From assembly GCF_014652335.1 (NCBI RefSeq), contig NZ_BMYP01000006.1:32641-96640 (forward strand): a DNA stretch of 64,000 nucleotides, written 5' to 3'. Position numbers and translations under genes: made by a program. The stretch is from Vogesella fluminis. GTDB taxonomy: Bacteria > Pseudomonadota > Gammaproteobacteria > Burkholderiales > Chromobacteriaceae. Below, one piece after another: positions 55,359-64,000 of the stretch (the stretch's first letter is position 1; every line of letters begins with the position of its first letter). Under the pieces are notes generated by a model, which saw only the letters and a list, made by a program, of their open reading frames with translations, had not been told where the DNA came from and ran no database searches.

Positions 55359-57287
55359 ATGAGCCCCGACATCTTCAGCAGTTTCGCTTCCCGTTTCGAT
55401 CGCACTCGCGAAGAAGAATTGACCATTCAGGAGTACCTGGAACTGTGCAAGCAGGATCGCACAGCCTATGCGTCTGCGGCCGAACGCATGCTGATGGCGG
55501 TGGGCGAGCCGGAAGTGGTCGATACCCGCCATGATCCCCGCCTGTCACGCATCTTCAGCAACAAGATCATCCGTGTTTACCCGGCATTCCGTGACTTTTA
55601 CGGCATGGAAGAAGTGGTGGAGCAGGTAGTGTCCTACTTCCGCCATGCCGCGCAGGGGCTGGAAGAGAAGAAACAGATACTCTACCTGCTGGGGCCGGTC
55701 GGCGGCGGCAAGTCCTCCATCGCCGAGAAACTGAAAGAGCTGATGGAGCGGGTGCCGTTCTATGCCATCAAGGGCAGCCCGGTCAACGAATCGCCGCTGG
55801 GGTTGTTCAACTACGACGAGGACGGCCCGATCCTGGAAGAGCAGTACGGCATTCCGCGCCGCTACCTGCGCGGCATTCCCAGCCCGTGGGCGGTGAAGCG
55901 GCTGCACGAGTTCAACGGCGACATCAGCCAGTTCCGCGTGGTGCGGCGTTATCCCTCGGTGCTGAAACAGATCGCGGTGGCCAAGACCGAGCCGGGCGAC
56001 GAAAACAACCAGGACATCAGCTCGCTGGTGGGCAAGGTCGACATCCGCAAGCTGGAAAGCTACGCCCAGGACGACCCGGATGCCTACAGCTACTCCGGCG
56101 GCCTGTGCCTGGCCAACCAGGGGCTGCTGGAATTCGTGGAAATGTTCAAGGCGCCGATCAAGGTGCTGCACCCGCTGCTGACCGCCACCCAGGAGGGCAA
56201 CTTCAAGGGCACCGAAGGCTTTGGCGCCATCCCGTTCGACGGCATCATCCTCGCCCACTCCAACGAGAGTGAATGGAAGCAGTTCCGCAACAACAAGAAC
56301 AACGAAGCCTTCCTCGACCGTATCTATATCGTCAAGGTGCCGTACTGCCTGCGCGTCACCGACGAAACCCGCATCTACGACAAGCTGATCCGCAACTCGT
56401 CGCTGGGCGGCGCACCGTGCGCACCGGGTACCCTGAAGATGATGGCGCAGTTCTCGGTGCTGTCGCGGCTGAAGGATCCGGAAAACTCCAGCCTGTTCAG
56501 CAAGATGCAGGTCTACGACGGCGAAAACCTGAAGGACACCGATCCGAAGGCCAAGTCACAGCAGGAGTACCGCGATTTCGCCGGCGTCGACGAAGGCATG
56601 AGCGGGCTGTCGACCCGTTTCGCCTACAAGATCCTGTCCAAGGTGTTCAACTTCGACCACACCGAGGTGGCGGCCAACCCGGTACACCTGCTCTACGTGC
56701 TGGAACAGCAGGTCGAGCGCGAGCAGTTCCCGCCGGAACTGGAGCAGAAATATCTCACCTTCATCAAGGAGTTTCTGGCACCGAAGTATGTCGAATTTAT
56801 TGGCAAGGAAATCCAGACCGCCTATCTGGAAAGCTACTCCGAGTACGGCCAGAACATTTTTGACCGTTATGTGACCTTTGCCGACTACTGGATTCAGGAT
56901 CAGGAGTATCGCGATCAGGATACCGGCGAAAGCTTTGACCGCAACTCGCTCAATGCCGAACTGGAGAAGATCGAGAAACCGGCCGGCATCTCCAACCCGA
57001 AAGACTTCCGCAACGAGATCGTCAACTTCGTGTTGCGGGCACGGGCCAACAATGCCGGCAAGAACCCGACCTGGACCAGTTACGAGAAGCTGCGCACGGT
57101 CATCGAGAAGAAAATGTTCTCCAATACCGAGGAGCTGCTGCCGGTGATCAGCTTCAATGCCAAGGCCAGTGCCGACGAGGCCAAAAAGCACGAAGACTTT
57201 GTCAACCGCATGGTGACCAAAGGCTACACCCCGAAACAGGTCCGTTTACTGTGCGAATGGTATCTGCGGGTGCGCAAGTCGTCCTGA
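55359..57287 (+). CDS. prkA: PrkA (YeaG) AAA+ serine protein kinase
   Basis: Stress-linked kinase/AAA+ protein of 642 residues, full length. The N-terminal AAA domain has Walker A GPVGGGKSS at residues 112-120; the C-terminal PrkA domain resembles a kinase fold (about 400-640). The opening FSSFASRFDRTREEELTIQE and KQDRTAYASAAERMLMAVGE are typical. AGGAGGG precedes the start. First gene of prkA-yeaH-spoVR, a conserved proteobacterial trio induced in stationary phase and nitrogen or carbon stress; its targets here are unknown. Confidence 0.96.
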   Translation: MSPDIFSSFASRFDRTREEELTIQEYLELCKQDRTAYASAAERMLMAVGEPEVVDTRHDPRLSRIFSNKIIRVYPAFRDFYGMEEVVEQVVSYFRHAAQGLEEKKQILYLLGPVGGGKSSIAEKLKELMERVPFYAIKGSPVNESPLGLFNYDEDGPILEEQYGIPRRYLRGIPSPWAVKRLHEFNGDISQFRVVRRYPSVLKQIAVAKTEPGDENNQDISSLVGKVDIRKLESYAQDDPDAYSYSGGLCLANQGLLEFVEMFKAPIKVLHPLLTATQEGNFKGTEGFGAIPFDGIILAHSNESEWKQFRNNKNNEAFLDRIYIVKVPYCLRVTDETRIYDKLIRNSSLGGAPCAPGTLKMMAQFSVLSRLKDPENSSLFSKMQVYDGENLKDTDPKAKSQQEYRDFAGVDEGMSGLSTRFAYKILSKVFNFDHTEVAANPVHLLYVLEQQVEREQFPPELEQKYLTFIKEFLAPKYVEFIGKEIQTAYLESYSEYGQNIFDRYVTFADYWIQDQEYRDQDTGESFDRNSLNAELEKIEKPAGISNPKDFRNEIVNFVLRARANNAGKNPTWTSYEKLRTVIEKKMFSNTEELLPVISFNAKASADEAKKHEDFVNRMVTKGYTPKQVRLLCEWYLRVRKSS

Positions 57288-57302
57288 GCAATAGCGGCGC
57301 CA

Positions 57303-57330
57303 ACGTTGGCCGCGGGGCCTGCGGCCAACG
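57303..57330. repeat. DUS-like inverted pair (one copy with a mismatch) between prkA and yeaH
   Basis: AACGTTGGCCGCG (last base differs) and its facing copy TGCGGCCAACGT form an imperfect hairpin in the prkA-yeaH gap. It may moderate read-through inside the operon. Confidence 0.8.
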
Positions 57331-57361
57331 TCCGTGCCGCACACAAGGCTAGGAGACAATC

Positions 57362-58639
57362 ATGTCGAATATCATCGACAGAAGACTCAACGGCAAGAAC
57401 AAGTCGGCGGTTAACCGCGAGCGTTTTTTGCGCCGCTTCAAGGCCCAGATCAAGGAGGCCGTCGGCAAGGCCATCAAGGGGCGCAGCATCACCGATATCG
57501 ACAGCGGCGAGAGCGTGTCCATCCCGGTAAAGGACATCTCCGAGCCGACTTTTCACCATGGCCGCGGTGGCCGCAGCGACCAGATTCACCCCGGTAACGA
57601 GGAGTTCATCCGCGGTGACCGCATCAACCGTCCGCAGGGCGGCGGCGGCGGCGGGGGCGGGGGCGGCGGCAAGGCCAGCAACGAAGGCGAGGGCGAGGAT
57701 GACTTTGCCTTCCAGCTGTCGCGCGAAGAATTTATGAACGTGTTTTTCGAGGACCTGGCACTCCCCAACCTGATCAAGACCCAGCTGATGGGCATCGAGG
57801 AGATGAAATCGGTGCGCGCCGGCTATACCAATGACGGTACCCCGGCCAATATCAGCATCGTGCGCTCGCTGCGCGGCGCGCTGGCGCGGCGGGTGGCGAT
57901 GGCGGCACCGACGCTGCGCCAGCTGCGCGAGGCGGAGGAAGACCTCGACACGCTGCTGGAGTCCGATGCGGACAACGGCCCGGAGGTGCGCGAGCGGCGC
58001 AAGCGCATCCACGCGCTGCGCGAGAAGGTCAACCGCATCCCGTTCATCGACCCCTACGACCTGCGCTACAACAACCGTGTCAAGCAGCCCAAGCCGACCA
58101 GCCAGGCGGTGATGTTCTGCATTATGGACGTGTCCGGCTCGATGGATGAGTCAAAAAAGGACATGGCCAAGCGCTTTTTCATCCTGCTGTACCTGTTTTT
58201 GCAGCGCAATTACGAAAAAATCGAGGTGGTGTTCATCCGCCATCACACCAGTGCGGTGGAGGTCAGCGAGGAGGACTTCTTCCACTCCCGCGAATCCGGC
58301 GGTACCGTGGTGTCGTCGGCGCTGAACCTGATGCACGACATCGTGCAGAAGCGCTACGCCAACCGCGACTGGAACATCTACGCGGCACAGGCCTCCGATG
58401 GCGACAACTGGGACAGCGACTCGGCCAACTGCGGCCGCATCATGCAGGAAAGCCTGCTGCCGTGGTGCCAGTACTTCGCCTACATCGAGATCACCCAGGG
58501 CGAGCCGCAAAACCTGTGGTACGAGTACCTGAAAGTGGCAGAGCACTACAAGCACTTTGCGATGCAGAAGATCGGCTCGCCGGCGGACATTTACCCGGTG
58601 TTCCGCGAGCTGTTCAAGCGCCAGCCAGCCACCCGCTAG
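57362..58639 (+). CDS. yeaH: YeaH/YhbH family protein (DUF444)
   Basis: Cytoplasmic vWA-type protein of 425 residues; it works with PrkA and SpoVR, mechanism unknown. It starts [20 protein letters not shown], the family N-terminus. Residues 93-102 are a pure Gly run in a disordered linker. The vWA domain begins near 245 with a complete MIDAS first motif (Asp255-x-Ser257-x-Ser259 in [20 protein letters not shown]). [20 protein letters not shown] follows. AGGAGAC precedes the start. Second gene of the operon. Confidence 0.95.
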   Translation: MSNIIDRRLNGKNKSAVNRERFLRRFKAQIKEAVGKAIKGRSITDIDSGESVSIPVKDISEPTFHHGRGGRSDQIHPGNEEFIRGDRINRPQGGGGGGGGGGGKASNEGEGEDDFAFQLSREEFMNVFFEDLALPNLIKTQLMGIEEMKSVRAGYTNDGTPANISIVRSLRGALARRVAMAAPTLRQLREAEEDLDTLLESDADNGPEVRERRKRIHALREKVNRIPFIDPYDLRYNNRVKQPKPTSQAVMFCIMDVSGSMDESKKDMAKRFFILLYLFLQRNYEKIEVVFIRHHTSAVEVSEEDFFHSRESGGTVVSSALNLMHDIVQKRYANRDWNIYAAQASDGDNWDSDSANCGRIMQESLLPWCQYFAYIEITQGEPQNLWYEYLKVAEHYKHFAMQKIGSPADIYPVFRELFKRQPATR

Positions 58640-58674
58640 CCCCCGGCAGCACACACTATGGAGAGCGAGGCATC

Positions 58675-60189
58675 ATGAAACCGATCTCTACCGGCTCCGA
58701 ATGGACCTTTGACCTGATTGAACGCTACGACGCCGCTATCCGCGAGATCGCGCACGGCGAGTTTCACCTCGACACCTACCCGGTGCAGCTGGAGATCATC
58801 ACCGCCGAGCAGATGATGGACGCCTATTCCTCGGTCGGCATGCCGGTCAACTACCAGCACTGGAGCTTCGGCAAGCACTTCGTGCAGACCGAGAAGGGCT
58901 ACAAGCGCGGCCAGATGGGGCTGGCCTATGAAATCGTGATCAATTCCAATCCCTGCATCGCCTACCTGATGGAAGAGAACACCATGACCATGCAGGCGCT
59001 GGTAATCGCCCACGCCGCCTATGGTCATAACAGCTTCTTCAAGGGCAATTACCTGTTCCGCACCTGGACCGATGCCTCGGCCATCGTCGATTATCTGGTG
59101 TTCGCCAAACAGTACATCAGCCGCTGCGAGGAGCGCTACGGCATCGATGCGGTGGAAGAGCTGCTGGATTCCTGCCACGCGCTGATGAACTACGGTGTCG
59201 ACCGCTACAAGCGGCCGCAGAAGCTGTCGCTGGCTGAGGAGCAGGCACGGCAGGTCGAGCGTGAAAACTACCTGCAGCTGCAGGTCAACGACCTGTGGCG
59301 CACCATTCCGCGCCGGGAAAAGGACGGTGCCAGCCGGGCGGCGCCGCGCTTCCCGTCGGAGCCGCAGGAAAACATCCTTTATTTCATCGAAAAATCGGCG
59401 CCGCTACTGGAGCCGTGGCAGCGCGAGATCGTGCGCATCGTGCGCAAGGTGGCGCAGTATTTCTATCCGCAACGCCAGACCCAGGTGATGAACGAGGGCT
59501 GGGCCACCTTCTGGCACTACACGCTGATGAACCGGTTGTACGACAAGGAGATGCTGACCGATGGCGCGATGATGGAATTCTTGCAGAGTCACACCAATGT
59601 GGTGTACCAGCCACCGGTGACCGCACGCTGGTACAACGGCATCAACCCGTACGCGCTGGGTTTCTCCATGTACCAGGACATCAAGCGCATCTGCGAAGCC
59701 CCCTCCGACGAGGACAGGCAGTGGTTCCCGGATATCGCCGGCACGCCGTGGCGGCCGGTGCTGGAATTCGCGATGAAGAACTTCAAGGACGAGAGCTTCA
59801 TCTCGCAATACCTGTCGCCCAAGCTGATCCGCGATTTCCGCTTTTTTGCCATCCGCGACGACGACCGCGACGACAAGCTGGAGGTGTCTGCCATTCACGA
59901 CGAACAGGGCTACCAGGCGATTCGCGCCACCTTGTCGGAGCAGTACAACCTCGGCTCGCGCGAGCCGAACATCCAGGTGTGGTCGGTGAACGTGCGCGGC
60001 GACCGCGGCCTGACGCTGCGCCATACCCGCCACAACCGCAAGCCGCTGGACGAGGCCAGCGCACAGGAGGTGCTGAAGCATGTCGCCAAACTGTGGGGCT
60101 TTGGTGTCAAGCTGGAAAGTGTCGACGGCGACGGCGCGGTGCAACAGCGTTTCGACTGCCATCCGGAGGCGGCACAGGCCAGTCTCTGA
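58675..60189 (+). CDS. spoVR: SpoVR family protein (YcgB)
   Basis: SpoVR-like protein of 504 residues. Start at ATG 58675 (MKPISTGSEWTFDLIERYDA) with GAGAGCGAGG upstream. Conserved segments: EIITAEQMMDAYSSVGMPVN with YQHWSFGKHF, LMEENTMTMQALVIAHAAYG with HNSFFKGNYLF, and QTQVMNEGWATFWHYTLMN, whose Glu/His residues look like a metal site. Despite the name, non-sporulating bacteria carry it beside prkA and yeaH. Function unknown. Third gene of the operon; a DUS palindrome follows the stop. Confidence 0.95.
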   Translation: MKPISTGSEWTFDLIERYDAAIREIAHGEFHLDTYPVQLEIITAEQMMDAYSSVGMPVNYQHWSFGKHFVQTEKGYKRGQMGLAYEIVINSNPCIAYLMEENTMTMQALVIAHAAYGHNSFFKGNYLFRTWTDASAIVDYLVFAKQYISRCEERYGIDAVEELLDSCHALMNYGVDRYKRPQKLSLAEEQARQVERENYLQLQVNDLWRTIPRREKDGASRAAPRFPSEPQENILYFIEKSAPLLEPWQREIVRIVRKVAQYFYPQRQTQVMNEGWATFWHYTLMNRLYDKEMLTDGAMMEFLQSHTNVVYQPPVTARWYNGINPYALGFSMYQDIKRICEAPSDEDRQWFPDIAGTPWRPVLEFAMKNFKDESFISQYLSPKLIRDFRFFAIRDDDRDDKLEVSAIHDEQGYQAIRATLSEQYNLGSREPNIQVWSVNVRGDRGLTLRHTRHNRKPLDEASAQEVLKHVAKLWGFGVKLESVDGDGAVQQRFDCHPEAAQASL

Positions 60190-60210
60190 CTTGCCCGCCG
60201 ATGTGAAAAA

Positions 60211-60234
60211 CTTGCGGCCAACGTTGGCCGCAAG
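60211..60234. repeat. Back-to-back DUS-like pair (24-bp perfect palindrome)
   Basis: CTTGCGGCCAAC meets GTTGGCCGCAAG with no gap, between the convergent spoVR and GGDEF genes. Same head-to-head form as at 30587-30606. Confidence 0.9.
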
Positions 60235-60315
60235 TCATATGCGCCGTTCGGGTTGCATGGCGATATCAGAACCTGTTCAAGGTCTTTTCGCGGCTGCGGC
60301 CACGCGCTGCAAGGA

Positions 60316-61710
60316 TTACCGGCCTGCCGGCACCGTGCACCCCGGCAGCAGGCATGTCTGGTTGCGGCCCCGGTGCTTGGCAAGATACAGCGCCCTGTCG
60401 GCGTGTTCGATCAGCTGGTGTTCCTCGGGTAATGCCGTTGCCGGCTGGCAATACAGCCCGATGCTGACGGTCACTACCGCGCGCTGTGCCGGATTGTCGC
60501 TGGCTGCCGGAATGGCCAGCTGCTCCACCGCGCTGCGGATGCGCTCGGCAATCTGCATCGCATCCGGCTCGTTGCAGCCGTCCAGGATCGCAATGAATTC
60601 CTCACCGCCGTAGCGTGCCAGAGTATCGCCATCGCGCAGCTGCTGCGTAATGCAGGCCGCAACCTGGCGCAGGCAGTTGTCGCCCTGTACATGGCCGAAG
60701 TTGTCGTTAAAACGCTTGAAATGATCGATATCGGCCATCAGTACGGTAAACGGGCGCGCCAGCTCCGGCGGGCGATGGCGGATGGCGTCCAGCACGTTGT
60801 CGAAATGGCGGCGTGAAAACAGGCCGGTCAGGCTATCGCGGATCGAGGTCTCGTACGCCTGGCTGTAGGAATTTTGCAGCCGCTTTTGCAGACGGAACAC
60901 CTCGAACAGTAGCGCGCCCAGCATGACGGTAGCTGCAAACTGCTCGAAAAACCTCGAAGCATACCAACCAACAGTCAGGCGGTGGCTGGATGAAAAGATC
61001 AGCACCAGATACAGCACATAGCCATAGCAGCACAGCGCCAGCCAGCAGTGAAAGGCACTGCGCAGCCGGGTCGCCAGCAACACGCTGGCCAGCGCCCCGG
61101 TCCAGCACAGCAGCAGGACCAGGAGCAGGCCGCTGCTGTGTAGTGCATGGTAGTCGCCCTGGTCACTGATCAGCCGGCCCAAGTCCGGCAGGTATGGCGG
61201 CAGGATTTGTATGGCAAGCCATATCAGAGTGATGGTCAGCAGCAGGCAGCAAAGCAGGAAGCTGCCGCTCTGATGCAAGGATAATGGCCGCTTCGACTGT
61301 CGTGCCAGGCACAGCATTGCCAGCATGATCAGCAAGGCAAAGCCGGCAAGACGGGCAAACCACAGCCAGACGCTCAGGTGCGAGCCGGGAGTTATGCCAT
61401 ATGGTTTCGGCAGCAGCCCCGGCAGTATCAGCAGCCGATACATCGCCATCAGTGCCGAAAAGGCAAAGGCGGTACCGAGCAGGCCGGTGGCGGGGCGGCG
61501 CTTGACATAAAAATGCAGCAGGATCAGGTAGGCAATGATGCTGTTGTTGAGTGCCTGTGCGGTGATCATTACCGGGCGCAGATTGCTGCTGATAACCGGC
61601 TGGTTGGCATGGGGCAGCAATAAGGCGGCTGCTATCGTCATCAGCAGCATCAGCACACCGGCCAGAATCATGGCAGGGCGGCTGGATGTGACGGAGAAGT
61701 TGTCTTTCAT
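60316..61710 (-). CDS. Membrane-bound diguanylate cyclase (GGDEF)
   Basis: 464 residues from ATG 61710 (MKDNFSVTSSRPAMILAGVL). The N-terminal 270 residues have about eight TM helices (a MASE4-like sensor is possible), for example MILAGVLMLLMTIAAALLL and LAGFALLIMLAMLCLA. The GGDEF domain begins near 300 (DSLTGLFSRRHFDNVLDAI) with active-site ARYGGEEFIAIL, the GGEEF variant that is catalytically competent. No allosteric RxxD was recognised upstream of it. The product c-di-GMP could be read by the PilZ protein nearby. The start is uncertain because a longer open frame extends upstream and no good SD is visible. Confidence 0.9.
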   Translation of the reverse strand: MKDNFSVTSSRPAMILAGVLMLLMTIAAALLLPHANQPVISSNLRPVMITAQALNNSIIAYLILLHFYVKRRPATGLLGTAFAFSALMAMYRLLILPGLLPKPYGITPGSHLSVWLWFARLAGFALLIMLAMLCLARQSKRPLSLHQSGSFLLCCLLLTITLIWLAIQILPPYLPDLGRLISDQGDYHALHSSGLLLVLLLCWTGALASVLLATRLRSAFHCWLALCCYGYVLYLVLIFSSSHRLTVGWYASRFFEQFAATVMLGALLFEVFRLQKRLQNSYSQAYETSIRDSLTGLFSRRHFDNVLDAIRHRPPELARPFTVLMADIDHFKRFNDNFGHVQGDNCLRQVAACITQQLRDGDTLARYGGEEFIAILDGCNEPDAMQIAERIRSAVEQLAIPAASDNPAQRAVVTVSIGLYCQPATALPEEHQLIEHADRALYLAKHRGRNQTCLLPGCTVPAGR

Positions 61711-62078
61711 GCGGTAACTGTAGATACACGCAACGCGTAGGGGATAAGACGCTGCGGTACGCAGGAGCTGTTGGCAACGATAAATAATTTGCCGATTGTA
61801 GCCTGCAGGCGCATTACTGCGGCAGTATTTTATGACATTTTCAATTGTGTGCAAGCAATGCCGATGGTCTTCGATAAGCTTTTCTTGTGTTGTCGGTATG
61901 TTACTTCGGTGCCTGGGGTAAGGCGGTTTGGCCGACGTTGGCATGGCCATCGGGTGGCGTGATCATGTCGCCACGACAGAGCGACCGGCCGGGTGCCGGC
62001 ATGCGGCCATGAAACGACAAGGCCAGCCGGTGAGGCTGGCCTGCGGGCGGGGCATGGGCCGGCGGTCGTGTGTAGCGG
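61711..62078. other. Intergenic region between the GGDEF gene and dapB
   Basis: 368 bases. The left part is AT-rich and presumably holds the GGDEF promoter. A hairpin at 62020-62042 (AGGCCAGCC with GGCTGGCCT) lies just past the dapB stop and is a likely minus-strand terminator with a weak T-tract. No gene is supported. Confidence 0.5.
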
Positions 62079-63262
<1,184 letters not shown>

Positions 63263-63349
63263 CTTGACCACACCACCGTACGGGTTGGGGAATCCTGGAA
63301 AAGGTTTTATCATACTGTAAGACTACTAACCAAAGATACCCACCCTGCC

Positions 63350-63790
63350 ATGATGAACAAAGCCAGCCATCTCAAAGACATCGGCCTGAAAGCAACCGGC
63401 CCGCGCCTGCGTATCATGGAACTGTTCGAGAGCAGCAAGGATCGCCATCTGTCGGCTGAGGATGTTTACAAGAAGCTGATTGCCGAGGATGCCGACATCG
63501 GTCTGGCCACCATCTATCGCGTGCTGACGCAGTTCGAACAGGCCGGCATCCTGATTCGCCATCACTTCGAATCCGGCAAGGCTGTCTATGAGCTGAACGA
63601 GGGCGGTCATCATGACCACATGGTGTGCTACCGCTGCGGCAAGGTAACCGAGTTCTACGACCCGAAAATCGAGGAACTGCAAAACCAGATTGCCGCACAG
63701 CACGGTTTCAGCATCCAGGATCACTCGCTCTATATGTACGGTGAATGCGAAGACTGCAGCAAGAGTGAGCGCAAGCCTTTCCGTCGATGA
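63350..63790 (+). CDS. fur: Ferric uptake regulator Fur
   Basis: Iron-responsive repressor of 146 residues (a second ATG at 63353 is possible). N-terminal winged helix ([40 protein letters not shown]), dimerisation domain with the HHDHM metal motif, and the structural cysteines CYRCGKV and CEDCSK. Divergent from bamE. It is the likely controller of the Fur-like site upstream of the iron importer at 19765. It overlaps aat by four bases. Confidence 0.96.
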   Translation: MMNKASHLKDIGLKATGPRLRIMELFESSKDRHLSAEDVYKKLIAEDADIGLATIYRVLTQFEQAGILIRHHFESGKAVYELNEGGHHDHMVCYRCGKVTEFYDPKIEELQNQIAAQHGFSIQDHSLYMYGECEDCSKSERKPFRR

Positions 63791-64000
63791 TCCCCTGGCT
63801 GGGGCGGAGTCTGCAATTCCCGCCCGTATCGCAGGCAATGGCCGAGCCGGATGGCCTGCTGGCCGCCGGCGGCGACCTGTCCGTTGCCCGCCTGCTTGCC
63901 GGTTATTCTCACGGCATTTTCCCCTGGTTTTCTGTGGATGATCCCATCCTGTGGTGGTCGCCGTCGCAGCGCATGGTGCTGGAGCCGGGTGCCCTCAAGG
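63787..64000 (+). CDS. aat: Leucyl/phenylalanyl-tRNA-protein transferase Aat (partial)
   Basis: The first 71 codons are present and the gene runs off the window. It starts [20 protein letters not shown], then [20 protein letters not shown] and [20 protein letters not shown], the family's hallmark N-terminal sequence. The enzyme adds Leu/Phe to N-termini starting Arg/Lys, tagging proteins for ClpAP. ATG overlaps the fur stop (ATGA). Confidence 0.95.
   Translation, partial: MIPWLGRSLQFPPVSQAMAEPDGLLAAGGDLSVARLLAGYSHGIFPWFSVDDPILWWSPSQRMVLEPGALK

Overview
The window looks like a chromosomal segment of a GC-rich betaproteobacterium. The gene complement (GmhA, BamE, Fur, Aat, MdfA-type efflux, the PrkA/YeaH/SpoVR stress operon) fits the order Neisseriales, most plausibly Chromobacteriaceae; this is an inference from gene content and style, not a database match. 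Most of the window is dense core genome. One lower-GC block (about 24.5-29.1 kb) stands out as accessory.

Layout. 0-2.4 kb: katG with a small upstream gene. 2.7-6.4 kb: a TPP riboswitch followed by thiBPQ (thiamine uptake). 6.5-9.1 kb: gmhA and a chemotaxis receptor. 9.3-10.2 kb: a secreted-protein gene broken by a 96-bp inverted-repeat element flanked by a CTAG duplication. 10.4-24.5 kb: a large transport region. It holds a NikA/Opp-type ABC importer with a Zur-like operator over its promoter, then two FecBCD-type iron/siderophore (or heme) importers with a third, frameshifted binding protein between them, a blue-copper protein and an MFS transporter. 24.8-29.1 kb: a three-gene lower-GC operon (OmpA-like lipoprotein, five-TM membrane protein, periplasmic vWA-like protein) that I cannot assign to any known system. 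29.2-45 kb: amt, murI, mrp, mdfA-like, metG, yedI, a CorC/TlyC protein, metY, a flavoprotein, a degenerate NUDIX protein, purU and folD. 45.05-45.44 kb: tRNA-Pro, tRNA-Arg and two identical tRNA-His genes. 45.6-50.8 kb: a GntR regulator, an orphan LivJ-type binding protein and a FixL/FixJ-type two-component pair. 51-55.2 kb: a DUF5610-like protein, an acyl-CoA dehydrogenase, DUF2062, an ADP-ribose pyrophosphatase and a PilZ protein. 55.4-60.2 kb: prkA-yeaH-spoVR. 60.3-64 kb: a GGDEF protein, dapB, bamE, fur and the start of aat.

The most striking property is a dispersed word, GTTGGCCGCA (often extended to AAGGTTGGCCGCAA). I count 40 exact copies on both strands, where chance predicts well under one. 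Copies lie inside genes in several frames and, between genes, as close inverted pairs forming terminator-like hairpins. This is how DNA uptake sequences (DUS) behave in Neisseria, but the word is unrelated to the Neisseria GCCGTCTGAA. It is absent from the lower-GC operon, which supports recent acquisition of that block.

Metal homeostasis links much of the first half: three ABC systems, a cupredoxin, Fur/Zur-like operators and, at the far end, fur itself. Coordinates of starts were adjusted from longest open frames using ribosome-binding sites, overlaps and family N-termini.
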